The notes under the pieces: model-generated
What the model was told of the DNA's origin: nothing
Seen by the model: the letters and a program-made list of their open reading frames with translations, nothing else
Database searches by the model: none
Made by a program: the position numbers and the translations under genes
Shown here: positions 1 through 9,401 of the stretch, piece after piece
Layout: every line of letters starts with the position of its first letter
How positions within the stretch are numbered: the first letter of the stretch is position 1
Source of the DNA: Arthrobacter alpinus
GTDB taxonomy: Bacteria; Actinomycetota; Actinomycetes; Actinomycetales; Micrococcaceae
Assembly (NCBI RefSeq): GCF_001294625.1
Contig: NZ_CP012677.1
Location: 2,418,001 to 2,482,000, forward strand
Reading direction: 5' to 3'
DNA length: 64,000 nt

Positions 1-15
1 TTAACTCGATGACCT

Positions 16-38
16 AAAGGGGCCTACGTGGCCCTTTT
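16..38 (+). terminator. Intrinsic terminator of an upstream gene
   Basis: The arm at 16-24 pairs with 30-37 around a 5-nt loop, with one bulged G, and the hairpin runs into TTTT. It probably ends a plus-strand gene lying left of the window. Confidence 0.5.
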
Positions 39-52
39 CTTATGTGGCCGAA

Positions 53-68
53 CGTGAAATATTTCACA
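53..68 (+). promoter_or_regulatory. Candidate CRP/GlxR-type binding site upstream of whiB1
   Basis: CGTGAAATATTTCACA matches the CRP-family consensus TGTGA-N6-TCACA at every fixed base but the first, and its inner 14 bp are a perfect palindrome. It lies about 45 bp upstream of the WhiB1 coding region. A TATAAA hexamer follows at 82-87 and could be a -10 box. In Mycobacterium tuberculosis whiB1 is a known CRP (Rv3676) target, so conserved control is plausible; here it is inferred from the motif alone. Confidence 0.55.
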
Positions 69-104
69 AGCAGGCTCCCGTTATAAAAGGAATGAGTGAT
101 CAGC

Positions 105-353
105 ATGGACTGGCGTAGTCGCGCAGCCTGCCTCGACAAAGACCCGGAATTGTTTTTCCCCGTGGGAAACACCGGACCGGCTTTGTTGCAGATCGAGGAA
201 GCAAAAAGCGTGTGCCGTCGTTGCCCAGTCATCGATACCTGCTTGAAGTGGGCCATCGAGTCTGGCCAGGACGCTGGAGTGTGGGGCGGACTCAGTGAGG
301 ACGAGCGCCGTGCCATGAAGCGCCGGGCAGCTCGCGCACGCCGGGCCAGCTAG
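105..353 (+). CDS. whiB1: WhiB1-type iron-sulfur transcriptional regulator
   Basis: This 82-residue protein belongs to the Wbl family, whose members bind a [4Fe-4S] cluster and act with sigma factor as redox- or NO-sensitive regulators. Four cluster-ligand cysteines are visible at C9, C37, C40 and C46, in the spacing of M. tuberculosis WhiB1. The GVWGG turn and a basic C-terminal tail (KRRAARARR) for DNA contact follow. I chose ATG 105 (MDWR) by family length. An in-frame GTG at 96 lies closer to the AAAAGGAA at 85-92 and is an alternative. Divergence of pdtaS downstream matches the mycobacterial Rv3219/Rv3220c arrangement and supports the WhiB1 subgroup call. Confidence 0.95.
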   Translation: MDWRSRAACLDKDPELFFPVGNTGPALLQIEEAKSVCRRCPVIDTCLKWAIESGQDAGVWGGLSEDERRAMKRRAARARRAS

Positions 354-373
354 CCTCACGCAATACTTCTTAT

Positions 374-412
374 ACAACTGACCCGGGGCGCGAGACCCGG
401 GTCAGTTGTTTT
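374..412 (+). terminator. Terminator between whiB1 and pdtaS
   Basis: Perfect 14-bp arms (374-387 and 396-409) surround an 8-nt loop and are followed by a T run at 409-412. It separates the convergent whiB1 and pdtaS genes; the last bases overlap the pdtaS stop codon, so it may act in both directions. Confidence 0.85.
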
Positions 413-1886
413 AATGCCTGCTGATCAGCGCCATATCCAGCTTCACCACGGTGCCACCACCGGCCCGCGGGGTCCACTCAATGGTCCCGCCAAGTTCGCT
501 GGTGACCAGGGTGCGCACAATCTGCAGCCCCAACCCTTCCGCAATATGCCCAGACGGCAACCCAACCCCATCGTCGGCGATGGTCACCGCCAAAGCGTCG
601 TCGCCGGCGTCGTTCTTATAGCGGTTTGCGGTCAGCGAAACTGTTCCTTCACGGTCCTGCAGCCCATGCTCGACGGCGTTGGTCACCAGTTCATTGATCA
701 CCAGGGCCAAGGGGGTGGCAAAATCGCTGGGCAATTCCCCAAAGATGCCTTCCCGTTCGGTGCTGACCTTCTGCGCGGGTGAGGCGACCTCTGCCGAGAG
801 CCTGAACTGCCTTTCGATCAGCTCGTCAAAGTCAACGCTCTGGGCCAGACCCTGGGACAGTGTTTCGTGGACCAGGGCAATGGTGGAGACCCGGCGCATG
901 GCCTGTTCCAGGCCTTGTTTGCCCTCTTCGCTGTGCATGCGCCGGGACTGCATGCGCAATAGCGCAGCCACCGTTTGCAGGTTGTTCTTGACCCGGTGGT
1001 GAATCTCCCGGATCGTGGCGTCCTTGGTAACAAGTTCTTGTTCGCGGCGGCGCAGCTCGGAGACGTCACGGCACAGCACCAGAGCCCCAAAACGTTCGGT
1101 GGCGTCCCGTAGGGGAATGGCCCTTAGCGAGAGGCTCACGCCGCGGGATTCTATCTCGGTCCGCCACGGCATGCGCCCCGTGACCACCAGCGGCAGCGTC
1201 TCATCCACCATCCGCCGGTCCTTCAACAGCTCCGTGGTGACCTCGGCCAGGGACCGCCCTTCCAAGGCCTCCCCGTCACCGAGGCGGCGGAATGCGGAGA
1301 CGCCGTTGGGGCTGGCGTACTGGACAATGCCGTCCACGTCCAGGCGCAGCACACCATCACCGACGCGGGGGGCACCTCGCCGGGACCCCGTGGGCGAGGC
1401 GAAGTCGGGCCACAAGCCCAAGGTTCCCATCTTCAACAGGTCATAGGCGCACTGGCGGTACGTCAGTTCAAGCCGGGACGGCATGCGTGAACTGGACAAA
1501 TCCATGTGGGTGCTAATGACGGCCAGGGTGCGGCCATTGCGGACCATGGGGATGGCTTCAACCCGCATTGCCATGTCCGGGCTCCAAATACTTGTCTCAT
1601 TGGAGCGTTCGATGTTCTGGCTGCGCCAGGCGGTGCTGACCAACGGTTCAAGCTCGGCCTGGATGGTTTCACCAACAAAGTCGGTGTGGAACATGGTGTG
1701 GCTCGTGGAGGGTCGCACATGTGCCAAGGCCACGTAGCCTTTTTCGGGATGCGGAAACCACAACACCAGGTCGGCGAAGGAAAGATCGGCAATCAGCTGC
1801 CAGTCCCCCACCAAGAGGTGCAGCCATTCGGCGTCGCCTGGCCCAAAATCAGCGCCGTCCCTGATCATGTCGGCAAAGATGGCCAC
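411..1886 (-). CDS. pdtaS: PdtaS-like sensor histidine kinase
   Basis: This 491-residue cytosolic kinase has no membrane segment. In order it shows an N-terminal GAF-like sensor region (about 25-150), a PAS domain (about 175-280), a HisKA_2 dimerisation domain and a HATPase domain. The phospho-acceptor lies in IHHRVKNNLQT (H297 likely), which is the HRxKNN signature of this kinase class. The ATP pocket is visible as NELVTNAVEHG and DDGVGLP. In mycobacteria PdtaS partners with PdtaR, an ANTAR-domain RNA-binding regulator; no pdtaR lies in this window. The GTG start at 1886 has AAGGAG six bases upstream. The position next to whiB1 is conserved in actinobacteria. Confidence 0.92.
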   Translation of the reverse strand: MAIFADMIRDGADFGPGDAEWLHLLVGDWQLIADLSFADLVLWFPHPEKGYVALAHVRPSTSHTMFHTDFVGETIQAELEPLVSTAWRSQNIERSNETSIWSPDMAMRVEAIPMVRNGRTLAVISTHMDLSSSRMPSRLELTYRQCAYDLLKMGTLGLWPDFASPTGSRRGAPRVGDGVLRLDVDGIVQYASPNGVSAFRRLGDGEALEGRSLAEVTTELLKDRRMVDETLPLVVTGRMPWRTEIESRGVSLSLRAIPLRDATERFGALVLCRDVSELRRREQELVTKDATIREIHHRVKNNLQTVAALLRMQSRRMHSEEGKQGLEQAMRRVSTIALVHETLSQGLAQSVDFDELIERQFRLSAEVASPAQKVSTEREGIFGELPSDFATPLALVINELVTNAVEHGLQDREGTVSLTANRYKNDAGDDALAVTIADDGVGLPSGHIAEGLGLQIVRTLVTSELGGTIEWTPRAGGGTVVKLDMALISRH

Positions 1887-1907
1887 CTATGGCTCCTTCT
1901 GTAATCA

Positions 1908-1941
1908 GGCGGTGCCCGGCTGCATGCAGCCGGGCACCGCC
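1908..1941 (-). terminator. Palindromic hairpin at the gdh 3' end
   Basis: A 17-bp perfect inverted repeat (1908-1924 / 1925-1941) with no spacer in the DNA lies between the gdh stop and the pdtaS ribosome binding site. It has no T run, so it may act as a 3' stabiliser or rho-assisted terminator rather than a classical intrinsic one. Confidence 0.6.
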
Positions 1942-1951
1942 ACGGTTGGTC

Positions 1952-4900
1952 CTAGCGCCGAACGATCGAACGCAAGAGCCTCAATGCTACCGACAACGAC
2001 GCCATATCGTCTTGTTCGAGCTCGTTGACCTCGGCAAACATCTTGTTGGCCCGGGTGAGCTGCTCCTTGTTCGCCGCTTCCCAGCCCTCAATGCGTTCCA
2101 TGGTGCCGGCACCGTCTTGCGTGCTGGCTATCACGTTGCGTGTCATATCTGCCGTGGTGGCATAGAGGTCATCTCGGAGGGCCGCACGGGCCAGGGCCTG
2201 CCAGCGGTCATTGCGTGGCAGTGCCGTAATCCGCTCCAATAGGGCATCCACGCCGTAGCGGTTGTACAACGCGTAGTACAGGCTTGCCACATCCTCGACG
2301 GGTTCATCGACTTGTTCGCTGACCTTGGCAACGGCAAGCAACGGGAATGTTTCAAACAGTTCCGCCCACTGCCGCCCCAGAGCATCCGGCATCTCAAACG
2401 CCCTGGCACGCTTGTACAGTGACGCCACACGGGCCGCATCATCGCCCTGGAAGAAGGAATCCATCGTGGTCCCGAGGGATGCGACCACCGGCTTGAACTG
2501 GCCAATGACCTCCTCAACGCTGTGCTGGCCCATTCCTTCATTGATCAGCCACCGCACGGCGCGGTCAAGGAGCCGGCGCATGTCCAGTTGGACCATGCAC
2601 CACTGCTCCGTGGGGAACGACGGCGGCAGCTCGCGCAGGGACCGCGTCATCTGATCGAAATCAAAGACCTCGTGTAGCGCCACGAAGGCCTTGGCGATCA
2701 CCACTTCATCCGCGGAGGACTCCTCCATGGCACGGAAGGCAAAGGTGATGCCACCCAGGTTCACCATGTCATTGGCCACCACGGTGGCGATGATCTCCTT
2801 GCGCAGGGGGTGCGTGTCCAGCTCCGCGTCGAAGCGTTCGGCCACGCGTGCCGGGAAGTAACGGCGCAGGGTTTTCTTAAACCACGGGTCATCAGCCAAA
2901 TTGCTGTCCGTCAGGGCCGTGGCCAGTTCCATCTTGGCGTAGGCGGCCAGCACGGCCAGCTCCGGGGACGTCAGCCCCTGCCCGCCTTGCAGGCGCTCCT
3001 TCAGTTCCGCGTTGCTGGGCAAGGCCTCGATTTCCCTGTCGAGGTCGCCGTGGACCTCCAGCCAGTCCATGAACCTCTCGTAGCTGGGGCTCCACTCCAC
3101 CACTCGCTGGCGGTCGTTGAGCAACAGCACGTTCTGGTCAATGTTGTCCTCCAGCACCAGGTGCCCGATCTCATCAGTCATGGACATCAAAAATTCGGTG
3201 CGTTCTGCGGGGTCAAGTTTGCCCGCAGCCACCATACGGTCAACAAAGATCTTAATGTTCACCTCATGGTCCGAACAGTCCACACCAGCGGAGTTGTCAA
3301 TGGCGTCGGTGTTCAAGATGACCCCGTGCAGAGCCGCTTCGACACGTCCGCGCTGGGTCATGCCCAAGTTCCCGCCCTCGCCAATGACCTTCACACGCAG
3401 GTCCTTGCCATCTACGCGGATACTGTCGTTGGCCTTGTCCCCGGCCGCTGCGTGGGCTTCGGTGCTTGCCTTGATATACGTTCCAATGCCGCCGTTGTAC
3501 AGCAGGTCGGTGGGCGCCAGCAGCACCGCCCGGAGCAGTTCTGGCGGGCTCAGCTTCACTGTTCCTGCAGGCAGGCCCAGCACCACCCTGACCTGTTCGG
3601 AGATGGGGATCGACTTGAGCGTGCGTGAATACACGCCACCACCGGCGCTGATCAGCTCCGTGTTGTAGTCCTGCCACGACGAACGCGGCAGATCGTACAA
3701 CCGTTGGCGTTCGTCAAAGGCGATGCCCGTCTGCGGGCTGGGGTCCAGGAAAATGTCGCGGTGGTCGAAGGCCGCCACCAGCTGGACATGGCGTGTACGC
3801 AACAGCCCGTTGCCGAAGACGTCTCCGGACATGTCGCCAATGCCAACTGCCGTGAACTCCTCAGTCTGGGTGTCGACGTCGAACTCGCTAAAGTGCCGCT
3901 TGACGGACTCCCAAGCACCGCGGGCCGTGATGCCCATGGCCTTGTGGTCGTAGCCCACCGAGCCTCCCGAGGCGAAGGCGTCACCGAGCCAGAAACCGTA
4001 ATCGGCCGAGATGGCGTTGGCCGTGTCGGAGAAAGAGGCCGTGCCCTTGTCCGCGGCCACCACCAGGTAGGTGTCATCGGTGTCGTGGCGGACCACGTTC
4101 TCTGGCGGCACCACCACCTGGCCGGCGTCGGTGGTCACCAAGTTGTCGGTGACATCGAGCAGGCCGCGAATGAACGTTTTGTAGCTTTCCTTGCCCTCAG
4201 TCATCCACGCGCCGCGGTCCAGGGCCGGGTTGGGCAGTTGTTTGGCGAAGAAGCCGCCCTTGGCACCGGTGGGCACGATGACCGCGTTCTTGACGGTTTG
4301 CGCCTTCACCAGACCCAGGACTTCGGTGCGGAAGTCCTCACGACGGTCGGACCATCGCAGGCCACCACGGGCAACCTTGCCAAAGCGCAGGTGCACGCCC
4401 TCAACACGCGGGGAGTAGACCCAGATCTCGTACATGGGGCGTGGGAACGGCAGTCCGTCGATCAGGGCTGGATCCAGTTTCAGGCTCAGGTAGTCCCGGC
4501 CCCGGTAGTAGTTGGTGCGCAAGGTGGCCTCGACCAGGTTCGCGATGGTGCGCAAAACCCTGTCGGCATCCAGTGTGGGGACACCCTCAAGTGCTGTGTT
4601 CAGGCGGGCCCGAACCTCCTCCACCCGGGCGGTGCGTGTGGCGTCCTCGCCCCGCGGATCGAACCGTGCAACGAACAATTCAACCAAGGCGCGGGTGACC
4701 GTGACGTTGTGCAGGAGCGTGTCGGCGATGAAGCCAAAGGAGTTGGTGTTGCCCATTTGGCGCAGGTATTTGGCGTAGGCGCGCAGGATGACGACTTGCC
4801 GCCAGTCCATACCCTCGGTGAGCACCAGGCGATCAAAGAGGTCAGATTCGCTGGCACCGGTGTTCGCGGCGCCAAAGGCATCGCTGAGTAGCGTGGCAGT

Positions 4901-6832
4901 AGCCAGGGGGTCCACGCCTGCAGGGTATTTCAGGCCGAGGTCGTACAAGAAGAAATCGCGCTTGTCCGCGGTGCCAATCTCAAACGGGCGTTCGTCAATG
5001 ACTTCGATGCCCAAGTTGTGGAAGAACGGCAGAATCTTGCTCAGGCTCTGCGGATGCGCCATGTACAGCTTGACGCGGGCGTCCTCCTGCAATAGGTCTG
5101 CCGCAACGGTAGGCAGGTAGACGTGCATGCCCGGCGCGCACTTGTCCGGGCTGATTCCGGCGGCCACCACCTGCTTGTAGTTCGTGTCGAAGGCTTCAAA
5201 GCGTTTGATGTCCTCCAGCGCGTCTTCCACTTCGAAGTCCACCCGGTAGCTGTTGGGGAAGGCGTCGGACCACTTCTCGCCCAGGCGTTCAGCAATTTCC
5301 AGGGGAAGCGATTCGCGCAGTACCTGGGCGATACCTTCGGGCCAGGAGCGGGCGGCCAAGACCAGGCGCTGTTCCAGCTCGGCGGTTTTCAGGTCTGCCG
5401 GTACAAAATATTCTTTGGGCAGGCGGATGCGGAAGAACAGGCGGGCTAGAACCGACTCGCTCATTCGTGCCTCAAAGTCGATGGAGACGGCGTTGAACGT
5501 CCGCGTGAGCTCCTCTTCAATGCGGCGGCGTACCGCCGTGGTGTAACGGTCACGGGGAATATAGACCATGGCCGACATGAAGCGCCCGTAAATGTCCGGG
5601 CGCAGGAAGAGCCGTGTCCTACGGCGTTCGGCCAGCCGGAGGATGCCGTCGGCGGTCTCAATCAAGTCATCGATCTCAATTTGGAACAATTCGTCGCGAG
5701 GGTAGGTCTCCAGAACAGCGAACAAGTCCTTGCCCGAGTGCGAGTTGGGCGGGAAGCCAAAGTGGCGCAGCACGGCGTCGACCTTCTCTCGCACCACGGG
5801 GATGTTGCGCACCGACCCGGTGTACACGGCGGAGGAGAACAAGCCGATGAAGCGTTGCTCGCCATTGACGTTGCCCTGCGAGTCAAAGGACTTAATGCCG
5901 ATGTAGTCAAGGTACGCGGCACGGTGCACGGTGGACCGGGAGTTGGCCTTGGTGATGACCAGGACGCGCTTCTCGCGGGCCTTGCGCTGGCCGGTGGTGG
6001 TCAGGTGCTGGACCGTGGGGTGGCTGGAGCCGTCACGCAGCAGGCCAAGGCCGCTGCCTTCCCGGTTGACCAACACATCTTCACCATCCCTCTTGACCAG
6101 GTCGTATTCCCGGTATCCGAGGAAGGTGAAGTTGTCGGCATCCATCCAATGCAGCAAGTCCTCAGCCTCACGGATGTCCGTCAGGGATTCCCCGGCGAGC
6201 TGGGTGGCCAGCACCTCGGCACGGCTCAGCGCCTTCTCGCGCATCGCCGGCCAGTCCTCCACCGCGGCACGAACATTGGTCAGGATCTTGGTCAAGCCCT
6301 CCACCACGGCAATCTTGGCGGCGTCGTCGGCCTTGGAAATTTCGACGGCGATCCACGACTCAAGGTGCGAGGAGTTGTCGCCGGCGGCGATCAAGTGCGC
6401 GATGCTGGGCATGGTGGAGGTGTCCCCGCTCGCCACACCGGCATGGGAGGGAACCTTGTTGATACCTGTCAGCGCGTGGGATTTGCGATCCCGCGAGACA
6501 ACGAACATGGGGTGGGTGACTAGGCGGATGGCCATATTTTGGTGGACCAGCTCTGCGCTGACCGAATCCACCAGAAACGGCATGTCGTCGGTGACGATGT
6601 AGACCACACTGGCGTCGCGTTCATCAAGGACCTGGACCTTGATGGAGCCCGGCTCCCTCTCGGAGGCGACCCTCTTGTGTGCCATCACCCGGGAATTCAG
6701 GACGGCCGGCTCGTAGGCTGCGGCATCTTCCTGCGCCAAATGCATGTAGTAGTCGGAAATAAGTGCCAGATCACCGGCGCTCAACTGTTCGGGAACGTGC
6801 ACAGAATCGGTCGTAGGTGAGCTAGACGACAT
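1952..6832 (-). CDS. gdh: NAD-specific glutamate dehydrogenase, 180 kDa class
   Basis: The 1626-residue product is a large-subunit NAD-dependent glutamate dehydrogenase, which converts glutamate to 2-oxoglutarate and ammonium. The long N-terminal part carries ACT-like regulatory regions. The catalytic core follows, with VARGGLRWSDRREDFRTE and the active-site lysine segment PTGAKGGF near the middle, and a helical C-terminal region completes the usual length for the class. I moved the start from the first possible codon to ATG 6832 because GGAGG lies ten bases upstream, giving MSSSSPTTDS. In mycobacteria this enzyme is inhibited by GarA; that partner is not visible here. Confidence 0.95.
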   Translation of the reverse strand: MSSSSPTTDSVHVPEQLSAGDLALISDYYMHLAQEDAAAYEPAVLNSRVMAHKRVASEREPGSIKVQVLDERDASVVYIVTDDMPFLVDSVSAELVHQNMAIRLVTHPMFVVSRDRKSHALTGINKVPSHAGVASGDTSTMPSIAHLIAAGDNSSHLESWIAVEISKADDAAKIAVVEGLTKILTNVRAAVEDWPAMREKALSRAEVLATQLAGESLTDIREAEDLLHWMDADNFTFLGYREYDLVKRDGEDVLVNREGSGLGLLRDGSSHPTVQHLTTTGQRKAREKRVLVITKANSRSTVHRAAYLDYIGIKSFDSQGNVNGEQRFIGLFSSAVYTGSVRNIPVVREKVDAVLRHFGFPPNSHSGKDLFAVLETYPRDELFQIEIDDLIETADGILRLAERRRTRLFLRPDIYGRFMSAMVYIPRDRYTTAVRRRIEEELTRTFNAVSIDFEARMSESVLARLFFRIRLPKEYFVPADLKTAELEQRLVLAARSWPEGIAQVLRESLPLEIAERLGEKWSDAFPNSYRVDFEVEDALEDIKRFEAFDTNYKQVVAAGISPDKCAPGMHVYLPTVAADLLQEDARVKLYMAHPQSLSKILPFFHNLGIEVIDERPFEIGTADKRDFFLYDLGLKYPAGVDPLATATLLSDAFGAANTGASESDLFDRLVLTEGMDWRQVVILRAYAKYLRQMGNTNSFGFIADTLLHNVTVTRALVELFVARFDPRGEDATRTARVEEVRARLNTALEGVPTLDADRVLRTIANLVEATLRTNYYRGRDYLSLKLDPALIDGLPFPRPMYEIWVYSPRVEGVHLRFGKVARGGLRWSDRREDFRTEVLGLVKAQTVKNAVIVPTGAKGGFFAKQLPNPALDRGAWMTEGKESYKTFIRGLLDVTDNLVTTDAGQVVVPPENVVRHDTDDTYLVVAADKGTASFSDTANAISADYGFWLGDAFASGGSVGYDHKAMGITARGAWESVKRHFSEFDVDTQTEEFTAVGIGDMSGDVFGNGLLRTRHVQLVAAFDHRDIFLDPSPQTGIAFDERQRLYDLPRSSWQDYNTELISAGGGVYSRTLKSIPISEQVRVVLGLPAGTVKLSPPELLRAVLLAPTDLLYNGGIGTYIKASTEAHAAAGDKANDSIRVDGKDLRVKVIGEGGNLGMTQRGRVEAALHGVILNTDAIDNSAGVDCSDHEVNIKIFVDRMVAAGKLDPAERTEFLMSMTDEIGHLVLEDNIDQNVLLLNDRQRVVEWSPSYERFMDWLEVHGDLDREIEALPSNAELKERLQGGQGLTSPELAVLAAYAKMELATALTDSNLADDPWFKKTLRRYFPARVAERFDAELDTHPLRKEIIATVVANDMVNLGGITFAFRAMEESSADEVVIAKAFVALHEVFDFDQMTRSLRELPPSFPTEQWCMVQLDMRRLLDRAVRWLINEGMGQHSVEEVIGQFKPVVASLGTTMDSFFQGDDAARVASLYKRARAFEMPDALGRQWAELFETFPLLAVAKVSEQVDEPVEDVASLYYALYNRYGVDALLERITALPRNDRWQALARAALRDDLYATTADMTRNVIASTQDGAGTMERIEGWEAANKEQLTRANKMFAEVNELEQDDMASLSVALRLLRSIVRR

Positions 6833-6922
6833 AAAACAAACGCCTCCGTCAAAGAGTAAAAGACCGCTTCTTTGCAGTCCCATAACGAGCCTAGCCCGTA
6901 TTCTCAGGCCTCGCTGTGGCGA

Positions 6923-8503
6923 TTACGACAGCAGTTTTTGGTTTTGCTGGACAGGTGCACAACAGATCTTCAGGATTGCCCGCCGCAAGGCCGAATCGGG
7001 TGCAACTTCGGATAAGAGCCTTCCCTCCAGCAAGGCCCTGTCCAGCACGTCGGCATCCCAGGGCAAAAAATGGGTGATGGGAATTCCTGGCCCAAACCGT
7101 TCCCAGGCCTGCTCGAGGGCCTTCTGGGGTGCGGTTCCGGCAGCCTTCTTGCGTACCTTGTTCAACACCACTTCAATGGTTGCCCCGGCACACACCTCAG
7201 GCAATTCCGCCAACGCACGGATCAGCCTCGGGATCCCGATGGCGTCGCTGTTGCCAATGGCGAAGATGACATCTGCTTGAGCCAGTGCGCTCAATGTTGC
7301 GCCATTGCGGCGTGGGGCCACGCTGTCATAGCTGAGCTCTTCATCGCTTTCCAGACAAAACCCACAATCGATGACCACTACATCAACCATCTTCTGAGCC
7401 GTTTGCAGCACTCTCTCAACAGCGGCGGCACGAAGTTCGGGCCAACGTTCGGATCTGGTCAATCCGGTCAAGAGCGCAAAGGTGCCGCCGGCAAAGACCA
7501 CAACCGAGGAGATCCGTTCCAATTCTGCGGTGGTGAGCAGTCCTTGATCGGCAACCCTGCACGCTTGGGCAAAAGAGGCGGACTCGTCGAGTAAGCCAAG
7601 GGTCGCCGCGACGCTCGCGCCATAACTGTCTGCATCCACCACCAGGACCTTGAGCCCCTGGGCCGCCCATTCGGCGGCCAGGTTGATGGCAAGGGTGGTG
7701 CGTCCAGGCGATCCGGCAGGGCCCCAGACGGCGACAGTTTGGTGCTGCGTGCGCCCGTCAGGGGCAGAAAACGGATTCACGGTGGTTCCCGCCGTCACCG
7801 CTACTGCGCGCGCCCTACCTTCGGAGCCGGCGGCCTTGCGGGCTGGGAAAATTGAGAAGGCAGCGCGGACCTTGGCCAAGCCACGTGGCGGGCTGCCAGT
7901 CCGGGCGCCCACCTGCTGGCCGGTTTGCCGGCTGCTGCCGTGCCCCCGCGACGGGACCTGTTGCGCCGATGCCGCACCGCCTGCCTCCGCACCGGCTGCC
8001 GCTGCCCTACTTGCCTCCGAGCCAAGCGCCCGTGGCGGGGGGTTGACGGCACCGCCCTGGCCGGCGTCGAACCTCACCCCGTCGTCCCCATCGCCGGGCT
8101 TTGGGATGGGAAGCCGGGCGGTGGGAACGCCAAAGCCAGCCGATTGCGGGTACCGGCGTGCGTTGAGGGCCCCGAGCACCGCCTCAGTGATTGCTTCCGG
8201 TGTGGGATTCGCCGGCACGGCGACCGCACCAATTCCACGCAGCCGGGTGGCCTCTGCCGGATCCGCGGCAATGGCGACCAGGCTAACCCCCACCGCAGTC
8301 AGCCTGTCCACCAACGTGGCCTTGAGCTGGTCAGCGGATTCGGCAACCACGGCCACACTGGCAAGTCCGCTCTGGCAGGCAGCGAGCAAGTCAAGCAGCT
8401 CCGGACAACGCCTGATCACCTTGATGGTGCCGCGCAGTTCCTCCAACGCATCAATGACGTGGTTCCCCGTGTCGCCCACTGTGACAACGTTGACCGTATT
8501 CAT
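6923..8503 (-). CDS. TadZ/CpaE-like MinD-family ATPase
   Basis: This 526-residue protein has an N-terminal receiver-like region (about 1-110), a variable Pro/Ala/Gly-rich linker (about 120-250) and a C-terminal SIMIBI/ParA-type ATPase domain. The nucleotide loop reads GPAGSPGRTT, with Arg where MinD/ParA proteins carry the Lys of GKTT; altered P-loops are typical of the TadZ/CpaE branch. VVDADSYG is the switch region. Its ATG overlaps the stop of the SAF-domain gene by four bases, so the two are translationally coupled. CpaE/TadZ proteins place Flp/Tad pilus machines at the cell pole, but the remaining tad genes are not in this window. Confidence 0.75.
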   Translation of the reverse strand: MNTVNVVTVGDTGNHVIDALEELRGTIKVIRRCPELLDLLAACQSGLASVAVVAESADQLKATLVDRLTAVGVSLVAIAADPAEATRLRGIGAVAVPANPTPEAITEAVLGALNARRYPQSAGFGVPTARLPIPKPGDGDDGVRFDAGQGGAVNPPPRALGSEASRAAAAGAEAGGAASAQQVPSRGHGSSRQTGQQVGARTGSPPRGLAKVRAAFSIFPARKAAGSEGRARAVAVTAGTTVNPFSAPDGRTQHQTVAVWGPAGSPGRTTLAINLAAEWAAQGLKVLVVDADSYGASVAATLGLLDESASFAQACRVADQGLLTTAELERISSVVVFAGGTFALLTGLTRSERWPELRAAAVERVLQTAQKMVDVVVIDCGFCLESDEELSYDSVAPRRNGATLSALAQADVIFAIGNSDAIGIPRLIRALAELPEVCAGATIEVVLNKVRKKAAGTAPQKALEQAWERFGPGIPITHFLPWDADVLDRALLEGRLLSEVAPDSALRRAILKICCAPVQQNQKLLS

Positions 8504-9141
8504 CGCGTGGCTCCGGGATTCCAGACCACGGAAACTTTTGCCTTGTTGGCGACCGCCCCCAGAATCTTGGGCATTTGCTGGTCGGTGACAAGGACCATCA
8601 ACTGTGTGGATTTTCCAGAACCCAAGCCGGTCGATGCGGCGGTCAAGGCAGCAACCTCGGCCCCTGGCAACATGAGCACCGGTTCGTTGTAGCCGTTGCG
8701 TTCATCAGGCAGGGCAACCCAGACATCCACGGACGTTCCAACCACCACTTCCTTGGGCAGCGGCTCGCCCACTGTCACCGGGGCCGGTTTCCGGTCCAAC
8801 GCGTCGGTGCTGCCGATACTAGAGCGGGACACCAATTCACCCGCGGGGACCATCCTGACTGCCACCGCATTTGGTTGCAGGGATATACCGGGGTGCAAAT
8901 ATTTGGTATCCACCTCCCCCAGGCGCACCTGGACAACCTCGAATGACTGCTCGGTGATGGGCTGACCCACCGTCAGGGCGTCTTTGGCGACATACATGGG
9001 GATGCTCTTATCCGCACCGCCAACCAAGGCCACGACCGATGCGACGGAGGCCAGAACCAGCAAAATTCCAACGAAGAGCCGGGGATCTTTCCATGAAGGT
9101 GTTCCGAGGCGTGGCGCCCCCGACCGCTCCTGCCCGCTCAT
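8500..9141 (-). CDS. SAF-domain membrane protein (CpaB/RcpC-like)
   Basis: The 213-residue product has one N-terminal membrane segment (about residues 21-40, LFVGILLVLASVASVVALVG) followed by an extracytoplasmic SAF domain (about 46-110) and a C-terminal beta-rich region. SAF domains occur in CpaB/RcpC Flp-pilus assembly proteins and in some sugar-binding proteins. ATG 9141 was chosen because GGGAGG lies directly upstream; the longer TTG-initiated form has no support. It is the first gene of a two-gene operon with the CpaE-like ATPase, which favours a pilus-type role, though it could instead be a stand-alone envelope pair. Confidence 0.75.
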   Translation of the reverse strand: MSGQERSGAPRLGTPSWKDPRLFVGILLVLASVASVVALVGGADKSIPMYVAKDALTVGQPITEQSFEVVQVRLGEVDTKYLHPGISLQPNAVAVRMVPAGELVSRSSIGSTDALDRKPAPVTVGEPLPKEVVVGTSVDVWVALPDERNGYNEPVLMLPGAEVAALTAASTGLGSGKSTQLMVLVTDQQMPKILGAVANKAKVSVVWNPGATR

Positions 9142-9281
9142 GGTTCCTCCCAAGGGGCCCGTTCACCGGCTCCTTGGACAAGGAACTGGGTGCGGAAGTG
9201 AGGGAGTTCACGTCCCCCCTTTGCACGGATTGCACGGACCGTAGTGACCTTATTTCTACCGCCGAAACCGCACGGTTGGAA

Positions 9282-9300
9282 GTCTTTGGCGAACAAAGAC
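9282..9300. repeat. Inverted repeat in the divergent promoter region
   Basis: GTCTTTG-GCGAA-CAAAGAC has perfect 7-bp arms in the 260-bp region between the divergent SAF and HTH genes. It may be an operator for the adjacent small HTH protein or a leader hairpin. Nothing else stands out in this spacer. Confidence 0.35.
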
Positions 9301-9401
9301 AAAAATCTGTGGAAAACACCGCGAGGGCCTTCTCCCGCCCGCTGGTGAACAAACAGTGGATAAGACGAGCCAAATGTGGCAACGAGGAGGATAATGGGTT
9401 C

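Noticed and set aside
3704..4891. 395-codon plus-strand open frame inside gdh
   Set aside because: Opposite strand of the conserved glutamate dehydrogenase core; no family resemblance.
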